Source of the DNA: Desulfobacterales bacterium
Lineage (GTDB): Bacteria; Desulfobacterota; Desulfobacteria; Desulfobacterales; JALSRD01
Assembly (NCBI GenBank): GCA_026984935.1
Contig: JALSRD010000045.1
Location: forward strand, 1 to 60,720
Direction: 5' to 3'
DNA length: 60,720 nucleotides
Part shown: one piece after another, positions 51,311 to 60,670 of the stretch
Layout of the letters: every line of letters begins with the position of its first letter
How positions within the stretch are numbered: position 1 is the first letter of the stretch
The notes under the pieces: generated by a model
What the model was told of the DNA's origin: nothing
Databases searched by the model: none
Seen by the model: only the letters and a program-made list of their open reading frames with translations
Position numbers and translations under genes: made by a program

Positions 51311-51868
51311 ATGGTGCAAAGCGAATCGCATCTTTCCGGAAAACACATCCTGGCCGTGGACGATGAACAGGACATTCTGGAAACCATCGAAGACATACTG
51401 GACATGGCCCGCGTGGACACAGCCCGGGATTTCGAAAGCGCGTCTGCGAAAATCCGCGAGGGGAAATACGACCTGGCCATTCTCGACATCATGGGTGTCG
51501 ACGGGCTGAAGCTTCTCGAAAAAACCGTGGCAAGGGGGATTCCCACGGTCATGCTGACAGCCCACGCCGTCAACCCCGAAACCCTGATGACCTCCATCCG
51601 CAAAGGTGCCATCTCCTACCTGCCCAAGGAGATGCTGGCCGAACTGGATACCCTTTTAGATGACCTCCTGGGTGCCCATGCACGCGGTGAAGCCCCCTGG
51701 AAGCTGCTTTTCAACCGTCTGGGGGATTACTTCGACGAGCGTTTCGGGCCGGACTGGAAACAAAAGGATGAGGCTTTCTGGTTGGATTTCGACCGCACCT
51801 ATCAGGTCAGCCGCGGCATCCGCGAGAGGCTTTTGCACGACCCGAAAATTACGGACAAGGGGGTCTGA
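51311..51868 (+). CDS. response regulator with unusual non-DNA-binding C-terminus
   Basis: Residues about 8-130 are a receiver domain: acidic pair in AVDDEQD (16-19), phosphoacceptor Asp59 in LAILDIMG, threonine in VMLTAHA and the lysine in SYLPKEM. The remaining 55 residues ([20 protein letters not shown] and following) are helical and acidic without a helix-turn-helix, so output is probably protein-protein. It closes the three-gene signalling cassette beside the acyl-CoA module. Its 3' end overlaps hutI convergently by 20 bases. Confidence 0.82.
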   Translation: MVQSESHLSGKHILAVDDEQDILETIEDILDMARVDTARDFESASAKIREGKYDLAILDIMGVDGLKLLEKTVARGIPTVMLTAHAVNPETLMTSIRKGAISYLPKEMLAELDTLLDDLLGAHARGEAPWKLLFNRLGDYFDERFGPDWKQKDEAFWLDFDRTYQVSRGIRERLLHDPKITDKGV

Positions 51869-53105
51869 GCACACCCTTGAAAACCACCTGCCGGCAGGGG
51901 TTGTAGCCCATGAAGTAGGCCAGCTCGGACGGATCCGCGATATCCCATAAAACGAAATCCGCCTGCTTGCCCGGCTCCAGCGTACCGATACGTTGCGCCA
52001 GGCCCAAAGCATGCGCGGCGTTGCGGGTCACCCCGGCCAGGGCCTCCTCGGGCGTTAAACCAAACAGCGTGCAGGCCATGTTGAGCATGAGCAGCAGTGA
52101 GCCGCACGGGCTGCTGCCCGGGTTGCTGTCCGTAGCCACGGCCATGGGAAGACCCAGGCGACGGAAGTCCGCCACCGGCGGCCGGCGGGTTTCGCGCAGG
52201 AAGTAAAAGGCCCCCGGCAGCAGCACGGCCACGCTGCCGGCCGACGCCAGGGACCGGATGCCGTCTTCGGAAACATACTCCAGGTGATCAGCCGAAAGCG
52301 CCCCCAGCCGGGCGGCCAGGGCGGCACCGCCCGAGTCCGAGAGCTGCTCGGCATGCAGCTTCAGCGAAAACCCCAGCGCCTGGGCGGCGTGCAAAAAGCG
52401 CTCGGCCTGCCGCGGTGTGAAGGCGATGCGTTCGCAAAAGGCGTCCGCGGTCGTGGCCAGCTTGCGGCGTGCCACTTCCGGCAGCAGCTGTTCACAGACG
52501 AAATCGATATAGTCGTCCGCACGGCCGTTAAACTCCGGCGGCAGGGCATGTGCGCCCAGAAAAGTCGGGCAAATCCGCACCGGCAGCGCCTCCGCCAGTC
52601 GCCGGGCCACACGCAGCTGGCGCAGTTCGGTTTCAAAATCCAGGCCGTAGCCGGACTTGATTTCGACGGTCGTGACACCCTCGGCCAATAGCGAGGCCAG
52701 CCGCGGCAGGCTTTGGTCAAAGAGGGTCTGCTCGTCGGCCTGGCGGGTGGCCCGCACCGTTGCCAGGATCCCGCCCCCGGACCGGGCGATCTGCTCGTAG
52801 GAAAGGCCTTTCAGACGCTGTTCAAATTCCCCGGCGCGACAGCCGGCATAAACCAGGTGGGTGTGGCAATCCACCAGGCCCGGCGTTATCCAGCGTCCAT
52901 GACCGTCGTGCACCTGACGCGCCGCGGCGCGAATCTGCGGCGGCAACCGTCGCGCCCGGCCCACCCAGGCAAGCTTGTCACCGGCCACGGCCAGGGCGCC
53001 GTCATCGATGCGGCCATAGGGTGCATCCCCGGCCAGGGTGGCTAAATGCACGTTGATCCACAGCGCATCGACACCAGAGGTTTTTTGGGGCTCAGAACGA
53101 CGCAT
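51849..53105 (-). CDS. hutI: imidazolonepropionase
   Basis: The 418-residue amidohydrolase has the metal-binding [20 protein letters not shown] near residue 80, [11 protein letters not shown] and [20 protein letters not shown], which identify HutI of histidine degradation. It hydrolyses imidazolonepropionate to formiminoglutamate. No hutH, hutU or formiminoglutamate hydrolase gene accompanies it here, so the rest of the pathway must be elsewhere. It is transcribed toward the signalling cassette and appears monocistronic. Confidence 0.92.
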   Translation of the reverse strand: MRRSEPQKTSGVDALWINVHLATLAGDAPYGRIDDGALAVAGDKLAWVGRARRLPPQIRAAARQVHDGHGRWITPGLVDCHTHLVYAGCRAGEFEQRLKGLSYEQIARSGGGILATVRATRQADEQTLFDQSLPRLASLLAEGVTTVEIKSGYGLDFETELRQLRVARRLAEALPVRICPTFLGAHALPPEFNGRADDYIDFVCEQLLPEVARRKLATTADAFCERIAFTPRQAERFLHAAQALGFSLKLHAEQLSDSGGAALAARLGALSADHLEYVSEDGIRSLASAGSVAVLLPGAFYFLRETRRPPVADFRRLGLPMAVATDSNPGSSPCGSLLLMLNMACTLFGLTPEEALAGVTRNAAHALGLAQRIGTLEPGKQADFVLWDIADPSELAYFMGYNPCRQVVFKGVLRPPCP

Positions 53106-53160
53106 CGCTGCCTTTCAATACCGCCTTTGCCCTACCAGGCGGAAAAACGGCGTAATTTGC

Positions 53161-54162
53161 TCATTCGTCCAGCGCAACAACCTTACGCCCCACAGATTCT
53201 CCTTTCAGCATCTTGTCGATGCTCTCATCCAACTGCGCCAGAGGAATTTCAGTGGCCAGCGTATTCAGGCTGTCGAGTTTCCATTCACCGGCGAGTTTCC
53301 GCCAGACTTCCAGCCGCGGACCGTAGGGACAGCTGGCCGAATCGATGCCGATGAGGCGCACCCCCCGCAGGATGAAAGGGTAAACCGTGGTCTCCAGTGC
53401 AGCCCCGCCCACGTTGCCGCAGCAGGTCACCACCGCCCGCTGACGGGTGGATTTCAGGGTTGCCGCCAGGTAGGCGCCGCCTACGGTGTCCACGGCAGCG
53501 GCCCAGCGGGCTTTTAACAGCGGCCGGCCGCTATCGTCGAGGACTTTGTCGCGTTGGATCACGGATGTGGCGCCCAGGCCTGTTAAATAATCCTGTGCGT
53601 CCGCCTTGCCACTGGCGGCAACCACTTCAAATCCGGATCTGGCCAGCAGTGCAACGGCCATGCTGCCTACCCCGCCGCTAGCACCGCTCACCAGCACTTC
53701 CCCCTGCTCAGGCGTCACGCCGCCCTTGATCAGCTCGGTCACCGACAGAGCGGCTGTAAACCCGGCGGTGCCGTATATCATGCTCTCTTTTACCGTCAGA
53801 CCGGCAGGCATCTTGACGACCCAGCGGGCCGGCACACGGATGTACTGCCCAAAGCCGCCGGCGGTGTTCATGCCCAGATCGTAGCCGGTCACCAGCACGG
53901 TGTCGCCGGATGCAAAGTCAGGGCTTTCGCTCTCGGCTACCAGACCTGCGGCGTCGATGCCCGGCGTGTGGGGGTACACCTTGGTGACACCGCGGTTGCC
54001 GATGGCTGAAAGGGCATCTTTGTAGTTCAGCGATGAGTATTCGACCCTGATCAGCACCTCACCCGCCGGAAGGTCGGCCAGCGACCGTTCTTCGATGCGG
54101 CGCGTAAAACGGCCTTTACCGGTTTCGCGCACCACCAATGCTTTGAAATTGTCTCTGGTCAT
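53161..54162 (-). CDS. acrylyl-CoA reductase/quinone oxidoreductase of the YhdH/AcuI family
   Basis: The 333-residue medium-chain dehydrogenase begins FKALVVRETGKGRFTRRIEE and carries YSSLNYKDALSAIGNRGVTK and VSGASGGVGSMAVALLARSG (NADP loop), the pattern of YhdH/AcuI, which reduces acrylyl-CoA to propionyl-CoA. Zinc-binding cysteines of classical alcohol dehydrogenases are absent. I set the start at the ATG at 54162, preceded by GGAGGGTGT. The frame stays open 46 codons further upstream but without family similarity. It stands apart from hutI by about 55 bases. Confidence 0.88.
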   Translation of the reverse strand: MTRDNFKALVVRETGKGRFTRRIEERSLADLPAGEVLIRVEYSSLNYKDALSAIGNRGVTKVYPHTPGIDAAGLVAESESPDFASGDTVLVTGYDLGMNTAGGFGQYIRVPARWVVKMPAGLTVKESMIYGTAGFTAALSVTELIKGGVTPEQGEVLVSGASGGVGSMAVALLARSGFEVVAASGKADAQDYLTGLGATSVIQRDKVLDDSGRPLLKARWAAAVDTVGGAYLAATLKSTRQRAVVTCCGNVGGAALETTVYPFILRGVRLIGIDSASCPYGPRLEVWRKLAGEWKLDSLNTLATEIPLAQLDESIDKMLKGESVGRKVVALDE

Positions 54163-54283
54163 ACACCCTCCTTCTATCAACTCAATGAACCCAAGATTAG
54201 AAATCAGGGCAAGTGCGGCGCGTTTACAGTCTGAAAGAGAAAAGTTGCCGACGGCACTTGAACGGACTTTTTGCTCAGACAAC

Positions 54284-54310
54284 AAACCCCACAAACCCAA
54301 TAAACCCAGG
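54284..54310. repeat. degenerate 9-base tandem repeat, left flank of the moaD-lon pair
   Basis: AAACCC recurs at 54284, 54293 and 54302, exactly nine bases apart (units AAACCCCAC, AAACCCAAT, AAACCCAGG). A related repeat in the opposite orientation lies at 57068-57090 on the other side of the pair. Confidence 0.5.
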
Positions 54311-54315
54311 TAGCG

Positions 54316-54588
54316 CTACCCTCCGGCCAGCAGCAAAGTCACGTGAATCCGGTCGCCGTCGGCCGTCGGTTTGCGCAACTCATCGGGGTAGGCGGTCTCC
54401 ATGTTCAGATAGATCTCCAGATTGCGCTGCAGCCGGCCCTGACGGTCGAACAGCACACCTTTCAAAGCAGGGAACTTTTCGATCAGGGCGTCGAGACAGG
54501 CACCTACCGTAGCGCCTTCCACCGCCACCTCGCTGTTGCCGCCGGCCAAAGGGCGGTGAGTGGGGTGCAGATGAATCTTTACCGGCAT
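54316..54588 (-). CDS. ThiS/MoaD-family sulfur-carrier (beta-grasp) protein
   Basis: The 90-residue protein begins MPVKIHLHPTHRPLAGG, has the helix TVGACLDALIEKFPALKGVL and ends DGDRIHVTLLLAGG with the terminal Gly-Gly needed for adenylation and thiocarboxylation. It would donate sulfur in molybdopterin/tungstopterin or another cofactor pathway. An E1-like partner is not adjacent. The E1-like gene at 11.8-13.0 kb belongs to a different operon. Its start overlaps the last 10 bases of the Lon-type gene, so the two are co-translated. Confidence 0.85.
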   Translation of the reverse strand: MPVKIHLHPTHRPLAGGNSEVAVEGATVGACLDALIEKFPALKGVLFDRQGRLQRNLEIYLNMETAYPDELRKPTADGDRIHVTLLLAGG

Positions 54589-57020
54589 GTACAGCCCCTT
54601 TCCGCTACTGTCTCTTCGGACAAAGCCTTGAATTCCGCTTTCAGCTGCAGCGATCGCCTGAGATAGCCGCGTATCTTGGCCTGGGCACGGCCGTAGATAC
54701 TTTCAGGAGGGTATTCCCCCGACGGACCGGGGGTGCCGGCCGCAACGTTCGTCAGAATTTCGATCCCTTCCTGAACCGTCGATACGGCATAAACATGGAA
54801 ACGCCGCCGGTTGACCGCACGCACGAGTTCTCCTTTGAGCGCCAGGTTTCTCACATTGGCGCGTGGAATGACAACACCCTGCCGTCCGTTTAATCCCTTG
54901 GCCCGGCAGACATCGAAAAACCCCTCGATTTTCTGGTTCACACCGCCGATGGCCTGGATCTGCCCCTTTTGGTTGACCGAACCGGTAACCGCAATCCCCT
55001 GGTAAATTGGAATGCCCGACAGGCTCGATAAGATGGCGTACAGTTCCGTGGACGAGGCGCTGTCCCCGTCGATGCCGCCGTAACTCTGCTCAAAGGTGAT
55101 GCTAATCGAAAGGCTCAAGGGCATATGCTGTGCAAAGACCCGGCCCAGGTAGCCGGAAAGAATCAGGACCCCCTTGTCGTGGGTTTTCCCACTGAGTTTG
55201 GATTCGCGTTCGATGTTGATGACGCCTTTTTGCCCCATGAACGTCTCGGCCGTGATGCGCGCGGGACGCCCGAAGGAAAAATCCCCGATCTGGTAGACGG
55301 CCAGTGCATTGACCTGCCCTACGGCCGAGCCGCTGACATCCACCATGAGGGTACCGTCTACATAGGCCTGCTGCATTTTTTCCTCGTAGAGGTTGTAGCG
55401 GAAGCGGTGCTCCGCCAACGCGCGGCGCACGTGTTTTTCGCCAACGCTGTGCGCTTTATTCCTGCGTGCCCAGTAATCCGCCTCCTTCAGAAGCCCCAAC
55501 ACGGGCCCGAGCCTCAGCGATAGCCGCTCCTTGTCGGCCACCTGTTTCTGGCTGAATTCCACGACAGCGGCGACCCCGTGCGGCGTCAGGGGCAGCAGAT
55601 TCTCCTCACGGCAGACCCTGGCCACAAAACGGGCATAGCTGTCAAGTGTTTCGGCGTTGCGCGCCACCTGGTCGTCAAAGTCAGCCCGCACCCGGAAAAT
55701 TTTGTTAAACCCGGGATCAGAATTCTGCAGCTGCTGAAACAGCCCATAACTGCCCACTAAAATGACTTTGACATCCAGCGGCAGCGGTTCTGGCCGCAGG
55801 GAGGCACTACCGAAGCCCGTGCCAGCTGTGGCATCTTCGATATGCAAAAGCTTGTTGCGCAATGCGCGTTTAAGTGCCTCCCAGACATAAGGACTGGCGA
55901 GCACCGACGCCATTTCCAGAATCAAAAAACCCCCGTTGGCATTCAACAGCGAACCGGCCTGCACCATGGTAAAATCGGTGCTCAACATACCACGGTGAAC
56001 CCGCTTTTCGATTTTTCCGAAAACGTTCTGGTAGGTGGGGTTGGTTTCAAAGATAACGGGGGCCCCCCGGCCCGCACTGCGATCGACGAGCACGTTGACC
56101 TGGTAGATGTTGAAACCGTCCGCAGCACGATGGCCGTCGGGGGCCGTATTTTCCCGGTCACCGTCAACCGCCGGCAGAAAGCGTCCGACGTTTTCGATCA
56201 TGTCAGCCTCGGCCTGGTCGAAAAACTCGATCATGCCGTTCCACTTGCGGTAATGCTCCCGCAGAATGTCGATGCGGCCCCTGACAACAAACCGGGCCAC
56301 CTCGGCGGCCAGCTTATCGGCGTCGGTTTGCAGCGCCTGGCGGAGGGCGGCGCTTTTGCGGATGGTATCTTCAATGTCGGCTTGCATGCTGCGGATGCCG
56401 TCCTCAATCTGGCGGCGCGCGGACGCCGCCAGGCCCTGGAACATCTCCTGGCTCATGGGTTGTCCGTCGGCCAGCGGAATGGTCTGAAATCCGGCCTGCG
56501 TTCTATTAATTTGAAGGCCTTTGGCAGCCGCAACTTTTTCCAGGCGCTTGAAGAGGCGCTGCTGCCGGCGGGAATACTTCTCTTCGAGCGCCCTGACGCG
56601 TTCGCGGTAGGCATCGGCGGCAAAAGCACGCGGCAGCTGGACTTCCAGGTCGCTGATGACGCGTGCCATCTGTTTTTGGAACACACCGGCTTTGCCCGGC
56701 GGCACCGCTACGGCGATGGGGCGGAAGTTATCCTTGAAATTATTGACCAGGCACCAGTCACAAGGCAGCGGCAGACGTTCGGCATGGCGCTTGACCAGCT
56801 CGCGCACGATGCTCGATTTGCCGGTACCCTCGACACCGGTGACAAAAATATTGTAGCCGTGACTCTGCATGTCAAGCCCGAATTCGATGGCCCGCACGGC
56901 ACGCTCCTGGCCGATAACCCTGTCCAGCGGATCAATATGGGCCGTACTTTTAAATTTAAACAGTTTGTGATCGCAGTCACAGCGCAGATCCTGGACGGTA
57001 AGTTCATTTTCTGCTGCCAC
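54579..57020 (-). CDS. ATP-dependent Lon-type protease (LonB-like, AAA_32)
   Basis: The 813-residue protein has an N-terminal P-loop VTGVEGTGKSSIVRELVKR near residue 60, a long helical insert (about 160-290), a Walker B-like GGFLILEMASVL, and a C-terminal Lon protease domain. The catalytic pair is Ser654 in GDSAS and Lys697 in VNQK, 43 residues apart as in Lon. It lacks the LAN substrate domain of LonA. It degrades regulatory or damaged proteins in the cytoplasm. Its 3' end overlaps the MoaD-like gene. Confidence 0.9.
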   Translation of the reverse strand: MAAENELTVQDLRCDCDHKLFKFKSTAHIDPLDRVIGQERAVRAIEFGLDMQSHGYNIFVTGVEGTGKSSIVRELVKRHAERLPLPCDWCLVNNFKDNFRPIAVAVPPGKAGVFQKQMARVISDLEVQLPRAFAADAYRERVRALEEKYSRRQQRLFKRLEKVAAAKGLQINRTQAGFQTIPLADGQPMSQEMFQGLAASARRQIEDGIRSMQADIEDTIRKSAALRQALQTDADKLAAEVARFVVRGRIDILREHYRKWNGMIEFFDQAEADMIENVGRFLPAVDGDRENTAPDGHRAADGFNIYQVNVLVDRSAGRGAPVIFETNPTYQNVFGKIEKRVHRGMLSTDFTMVQAGSLLNANGGFLILEMASVLASPYVWEALKRALRNKLLHIEDATAGTGFGSASLRPEPLPLDVKVILVGSYGLFQQLQNSDPGFNKIFRVRADFDDQVARNAETLDSYARFVARVCREENLLPLTPHGVAAVVEFSQKQVADKERLSLRLGPVLGLLKEADYWARRNKAHSVGEKHVRRALAEHRFRYNLYEEKMQQAYVDGTLMVDVSGSAVGQVNALAVYQIGDFSFGRPARITAETFMGQKGVINIERESKLSGKTHDKGVLILSGYLGRVFAQHMPLSLSISITFEQSYGGIDGDSASSTELYAILSSLSGIPIYQGIAVTGSVNQKGQIQAIGGVNQKIEGFFDVCRAKGLNGRQGVVIPRANVRNLALKGELVRAVNRRRFHVYAVSTVQEGIEILTNVAAGTPGPSGEYPPESIYGRAQAKIRGYLRRSLQLKAEFKALSEETVAERGCTCR

Positions 57021-57067
57021 ACGCCACCTCCGGCACTATAGCCGTTTATCGGGTCTTTGGGCTACTT

Positions 57068-57090
57068 GGGTTGATTGGGTTGATTGGGTT
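57068..57090. repeat. 9-base tandem repeat, right flank of the moaD-lon pair
   Basis: GGGTTGATT occurs at 57068-57076 and 57077-57085, followed by a partial GGGTT. TTCGTAA is also repeated just after (around 57097-57110). The unit is nearly the reverse complement of the one at 54284-54310. Confidence 0.6.
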
Positions 57091-57176
57091 CTTTGATTCG
57101 TAATTCGTAATTTTTCTTTGCTGCGGCCGGAGGAATCTGTTCTTGTTCAACCAGGGTTCGAACCCAGCGGCGGCTA

Positions 57177-57743
57177 TCAGAGGCCGATGTCGTCGGCCAC
57201 CTCGCGCATGCCCATAATCACGTCTTCGATGAGTTCACTGACCTCGACGTCGAGCATGGCAGCCCCCTTGGCGATGATTTCGCGATTGACGCCGGCGGCA
57301 AAACCTTTCTGTTTCCATTTCTTGCGCACCGACTTGGGCTTCATGTCGCGCACACTTTTCGAAGGCCGCACCAGTGCGCAGGCCGTCACCAGTCCGGTGA
57401 GTTCATCGATGGCGAAAAGCGTTTTTTCCAGCAGGCTTTCAGGTTCTATATCGGTGCAGATGCCCCATCCGTGGGAAACCACGGCCCGGATGTAATCCGG
57501 CGGCCATCCGTTCTGCATGAGGATTTCACGCGTTTTGGCACAGTGCTGCTCGGGATACTGTTCGTAATCCAGGTCGTGAATCAGCCCGATCACACCCCAT
57601 TTTTCTTCGTCTTCCGAATACTTGCGGGCCATGTAGCGCATCACCCCTTCCACGGCCAGGGCGTGATGGATCAGCGAGGGAGTCCGGTTGTAGGTCTTGA
57701 GCAGTTTCAACGCATCTTGGCGATTCGGCGCATTCGTCTCCAT
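57177..57743 (-). CDS. HD-domain phosphohydrolase
   Basis: The 188-residue protein has the HD metal-binding set: His in LIHHALAVEG (about residue 25), the HD pair in GLIHDLDYEQ, His in VVSHGWG and the Asp in AIDELTGL. Such small HD proteins hydrolyse nucleotides or phosphate esters, and the substrate is not predictable. I chose the ATG at 57743 with GGGGA upstream. A GTG at 57782 would add 13 residues. It is divergent from the RACo-like gene, with about 220 bases between them. Confidence 0.82.
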   Translation of the reverse strand: METNAPNRQDALKLLKTYNRTPSLIHHALAVEGVMRYMARKYSEDEEKWGVIGLIHDLDYEQYPEQHCAKTREILMQNGWPPDYIRAVVSHGWGICTDIEPESLLEKTLFAIDELTGLVTACALVRPSKSVRDMKPKSVRKKWKQKGFAAGVNREIIAKGAAMLDVEVSELIEDVIMGMREVADDIGL

Positions 57744-57962
57744 GGGCTTTTCCCCTTTCAGAGCGATATTTTTCTTTCTCACGGCAACTTTCGCATAAAA
57801 GGCAGAACTTCGTCAAGCCCCGGCAGTTCAGAAAAGCAGTCGGGGAAATGGCACAAACCGCTTTGCAACACCAAAAGGGCGTCGAAATATATTTGTTCTT
57901 GCACCGGGCTTGTGGTAGAAAACATGCCCTATAACGCTAACGCAAGCTGTTGGAGAAGCCAA

Positions 57963-59828
57963 ATGACAAAAAAATCCTGCCGGGTTAAATTCGAACCTGT
58001 GGGAAGCTTAACAACGGTCGATGGCGGCACCACCGTTGCCGAAGCGGCTTGTGCAGTGAATGCTTCTTTCCTGCGCAGCGACTGCGGCGGCATGGGCCTG
58101 TGCGGAAAATGCCGTGTCATGGCCGATCCGCCGACGGCCTTGTCTGCATTGAGTGAATCCGAGCTGGACATTTTAACCACCGAAGAAATTCAGCAGTCAT
58201 GGCGGCTGGCCTGTCAGGCCCGCGTGCAAAGCGACCTGACGGTTGTTCTTCCTGCGCAGATGGCGGACAGCCGCGAGGCCAGGGGAAAAACGGGGCTTTC
58301 CGGGAATTTCCCGGTAAACCCTGCCGTCCGGCGCATCGTTCTTTCCAACAGCAAACTACCCGAACCGCAGCACGGCATCCAGATGGATCTTGCCAGCTGG
58401 GTAGCCCAAAAGGCGCGCAAAGCGACCGGCCAGGATGTCTTCATTGAAGACCTCGGCGCACTGCGCCAGCTGAGCCACCCGGCGGCCTCAGCCGGTGAAA
58501 TCACGCTGGTGAAACATTTCGAAAAAGGCGTCACCGCTGTTTTGCCCGGAAACCGGCCCCAGAGCCTGGGGCTGGCAGTGGACATGGGAACCACCACTTT
58601 GGCTGCCTATCTATGTGACCTGAAAAGCGGCCAGATCCTGGCATCGGCAGCCTCGGTCAATCCGCAGCGGCGCTTTGGAGAGGATGTGATCAGCAGGATT
58701 GCCATGGCCGATCAGCGGAAAGACGGCCTGGAGATCCTCAACCGGCTGATCATCGACGGCATCAACTACCTTATAAGCCGCTGCACCGCACAAATCGGTG
58801 CCGATACTGCAGATATTGACGAAGTCGCCATCGTGGGCAACACCACCATGGAGAGAATATTTATCGGTTTTCATCCGCACGGGCTGGGTGTGTCGCCTTA
58901 CCTTCCGGTCCTGAGCACACCGCGCAACCTCAGCGCGTCAGAAATCGGACTGAAACTGAACCCCGGCACAAACCTGTATCTGTTCCCGGTGATTTCCGGT
59001 TTCGTGGGCGGCGACACCATCGGCGCCGTGATCGCCGACGGTCCGCATCTCAGGGACGAAACATGCCTGATCGTCGATATCGGCACCAATGGAGAGCTGG
59101 TGCTTGGCAGCCGCCACAATCTGTGGGCCACCAGCTGCGCCACCGGACCGGCCCTTGAAGGCGCACAGATCTCATGCGGCATGCGGGCGGTTTCCGGGGC
59201 GATTCACGAAGTCAGTGTGGACCCATCCAGCGGTCTGCCCCGTTGGTCGGTGCTGGGCGATGATGGGCATATCGCTCCCATGGGCATCTGCGGTTCGGGA
59301 ATCATCGATGCCATGGCGGTCATGCGCAGAATCGGCGTCCTGCTTCCCAACGGTCGGCTGAAAGAAGGCATGCCGGGCGTGGTCTGCGACCCAAACGGTA
59401 TCGGCAGGGAATACATTCTGGTCCCGGCGGAAAGAAGCGGCACGCAACGCAACATCAGCATCCTGCTCCAGGATGTGCGGCAGTTCCAACTGGCGAAATC
59501 GGCTCTTTACGTGGGCATCGAACTGCTCATGAAATATGCCGGTGTGGCAAATGTAATGCGTACGGTTCTGACAGGTGCATTCGGAACGCGATTCAACTGG
59601 CAAAACGCCGTTGCCGTCGGTATGCTTCCCCGCCAAGCGCTGCAGGCGGAAGTTCTGTCGCTGGAAAACTTGGCCGGGGTGGGGGCAATCATGGCGTTGC
59701 TGGACAAAAACCAGCGGGCCCGGGCGGCCTCACTTGCCCGCACGACGCGATTCATCGAGCTGTCAATGGATCCAGAGTTCAATCGCCGTTTTCCGCAAGC
59801 CACCGCGTTTCCGCCACTTGCCGAATAA
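57963..59828 (+). CDS. RACo/RamA-like corrinoid-protein reductive activator ([2Fe-2S] + ASKHA ATPase)
   Basis: The 621-residue protein has an N-terminal plant-type ferredoxin domain with Cys41, Cys47, Cys50 and Cys84 (CGGMGLCGKC and RLACQ). A linker follows, then a large ASKHA-fold domain with LGLAVDMGTTTLAAYLCDL (about 200) and LIVDIGTNGELVLG (about 365). RACo-type proteins use ATP to drive reduction of the inactive Co(II) state of corrinoid proteins, for example in methyltransferase systems. GGAG precedes the ATG at 57963. No corrinoid methyltransferase gene is adjacent, so its client is unknown. The cobalamin operon in the same window supplies the cofactor. Confidence 0.9.
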   Translation: MTKKSCRVKFEPVGSLTTVDGGTTVAEAACAVNASFLRSDCGGMGLCGKCRVMADPPTALSALSESELDILTTEEIQQSWRLACQARVQSDLTVVLPAQMADSREARGKTGLSGNFPVNPAVRRIVLSNSKLPEPQHGIQMDLASWVAQKARKATGQDVFIEDLGALRQLSHPAASAGEITLVKHFEKGVTAVLPGNRPQSLGLAVDMGTTTLAAYLCDLKSGQILASAASVNPQRRFGEDVISRIAMADQRKDGLEILNRLIIDGINYLISRCTAQIGADTADIDEVAIVGNTTMERIFIGFHPHGLGVSPYLPVLSTPRNLSASEIGLKLNPGTNLYLFPVISGFVGGDTIGAVIADGPHLRDETCLIVDIGTNGELVLGSRHNLWATSCATGPALEGAQISCGMRAVSGAIHEVSVDPSSGLPRWSVLGDDGHIAPMGICGSGIIDAMAVMRRIGVLLPNGRLKEGMPGVVCDPNGIGREYILVPAERSGTQRNISILLQDVRQFQLAKSALYVGIELLMKYAGVANVMRTVLTGAFGTRFNWQNAVAVGMLPRQALQAEVLSLENLAGVGAIMALLDKNQRARAASLARTTRFIELSMDPEFNRRFPQATAFPPLAE

Positions 59829-59857
59829 CACGCTGCGCGGCTCTTTCCGGATACGCT

Positions 59858-60310
59858 TCAGATCAGCTGCGGACGGCAGATTTTCTTCAGGTCCCAGGCC
59901 TTGATTTTAAAAGATTTGTCGTGGACGCCGGGATTGAAATAGACCCAGTCTTTTTTCGTCAGATCGGAATCCATGTAAACCGGAAGGGAGGTCAGGTGGC
60001 CGAAAGGCGGTACGCAACCCACCTCGCAGCCGACTGCCTCGCTGACCTCTTCGGGCTTGGCGAAAGAAACCTTTTTAGTCTGCATGCCGGCGGCCGTCTC
60101 TTTCCAGTTCACGCGTTTGTTGCCGGGCAGCACCATCACCACCAGCCGGCCCTCCCTGGTTTTCAACACCAGCGACTTGACCGTCTCGGCCTCCTTGACG
60201 CCCAGCACCTGCGCCATCACGGGGTTGGTGTAAACCGGCTCATGTTCGACAACTTCGTAACTTACTTTCTGTTCTTCCAGCATGCGCACAATTTTTTCTT
60301 CCAGGGTCAT
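59858..60310 (-). CDS. ybaK: YbaK/ProX-family aminoacyl-tRNA deacylase
   Basis: The 150-residue protein contains VSYEVVEHEPVYTNPVMAQV, VKSLVLKTREGRLVVMVLPG and GCEVGCVPPFGHLTSLPVYM, the order of conserved segments in YbaK/ProX-type editing domains, which hydrolyse mischarged tRNAs such as Cys-tRNA(Pro) or Ala-tRNA(Pro). Which amino acid is edited is not certain, so the symbol is tentative. It is convergent with the RACo-like gene, 29 bases apart. Confidence 0.8.
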   Translation of the reverse strand: MTLEEKIVRMLEEQKVSYEVVEHEPVYTNPVMAQVLGVKEAETVKSLVLKTREGRLVVMVLPGNKRVNWKETAAGMQTKKVSFAKPEEVSEAVGCEVGCVPPFGHLTSLPVYMDSDLTKKDWVYFNPGVHDKSFKIKAWDLKKICRPQLI

Positions 60311-60670
60311 TTCAACACTCCGGCAGGATGATCATCATCGACAACTTAAATTTCAAAAATTATATTATAAGTTTATTGGTTTGGCAATGAATTTGTGCTC
60401 CGCCCGGACGCTTTGCGGGACAAACGGTTTTGATTGCCGGAACCAGGCTTTCTGGTCCTGAAGCAAGGCCTTAAGCGCAATTCCATGTCCGGATTAGACA
60501 GGCTTGTAAAACCGGACTTATTAGGACCTGAATCTTGCACAGACAATTTTGAAAACTTATAAAATTGTAATGTTATCTCATGGTTGTCTATGAATGCAGC
60601 GCGATAATTTTTAGCGTCATTGGTATGTTCGGAAACCTTCCATTTTGACTTCAAAATTGTCTGCCCTGCG

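Noticed and set aside
57146-57165. GGTTCGAACCC, resembling a tRNA T-arm
   Set aside because: No acceptor, D or anticodon arms can be built around it on either strand. It is a short palindrome.
60373-60654. 93-codon minus-strand frame at the right end
   Set aside because: It has a weak start, unusual composition and no homology that I recognise. It could be part of a repeat rather than a gene.
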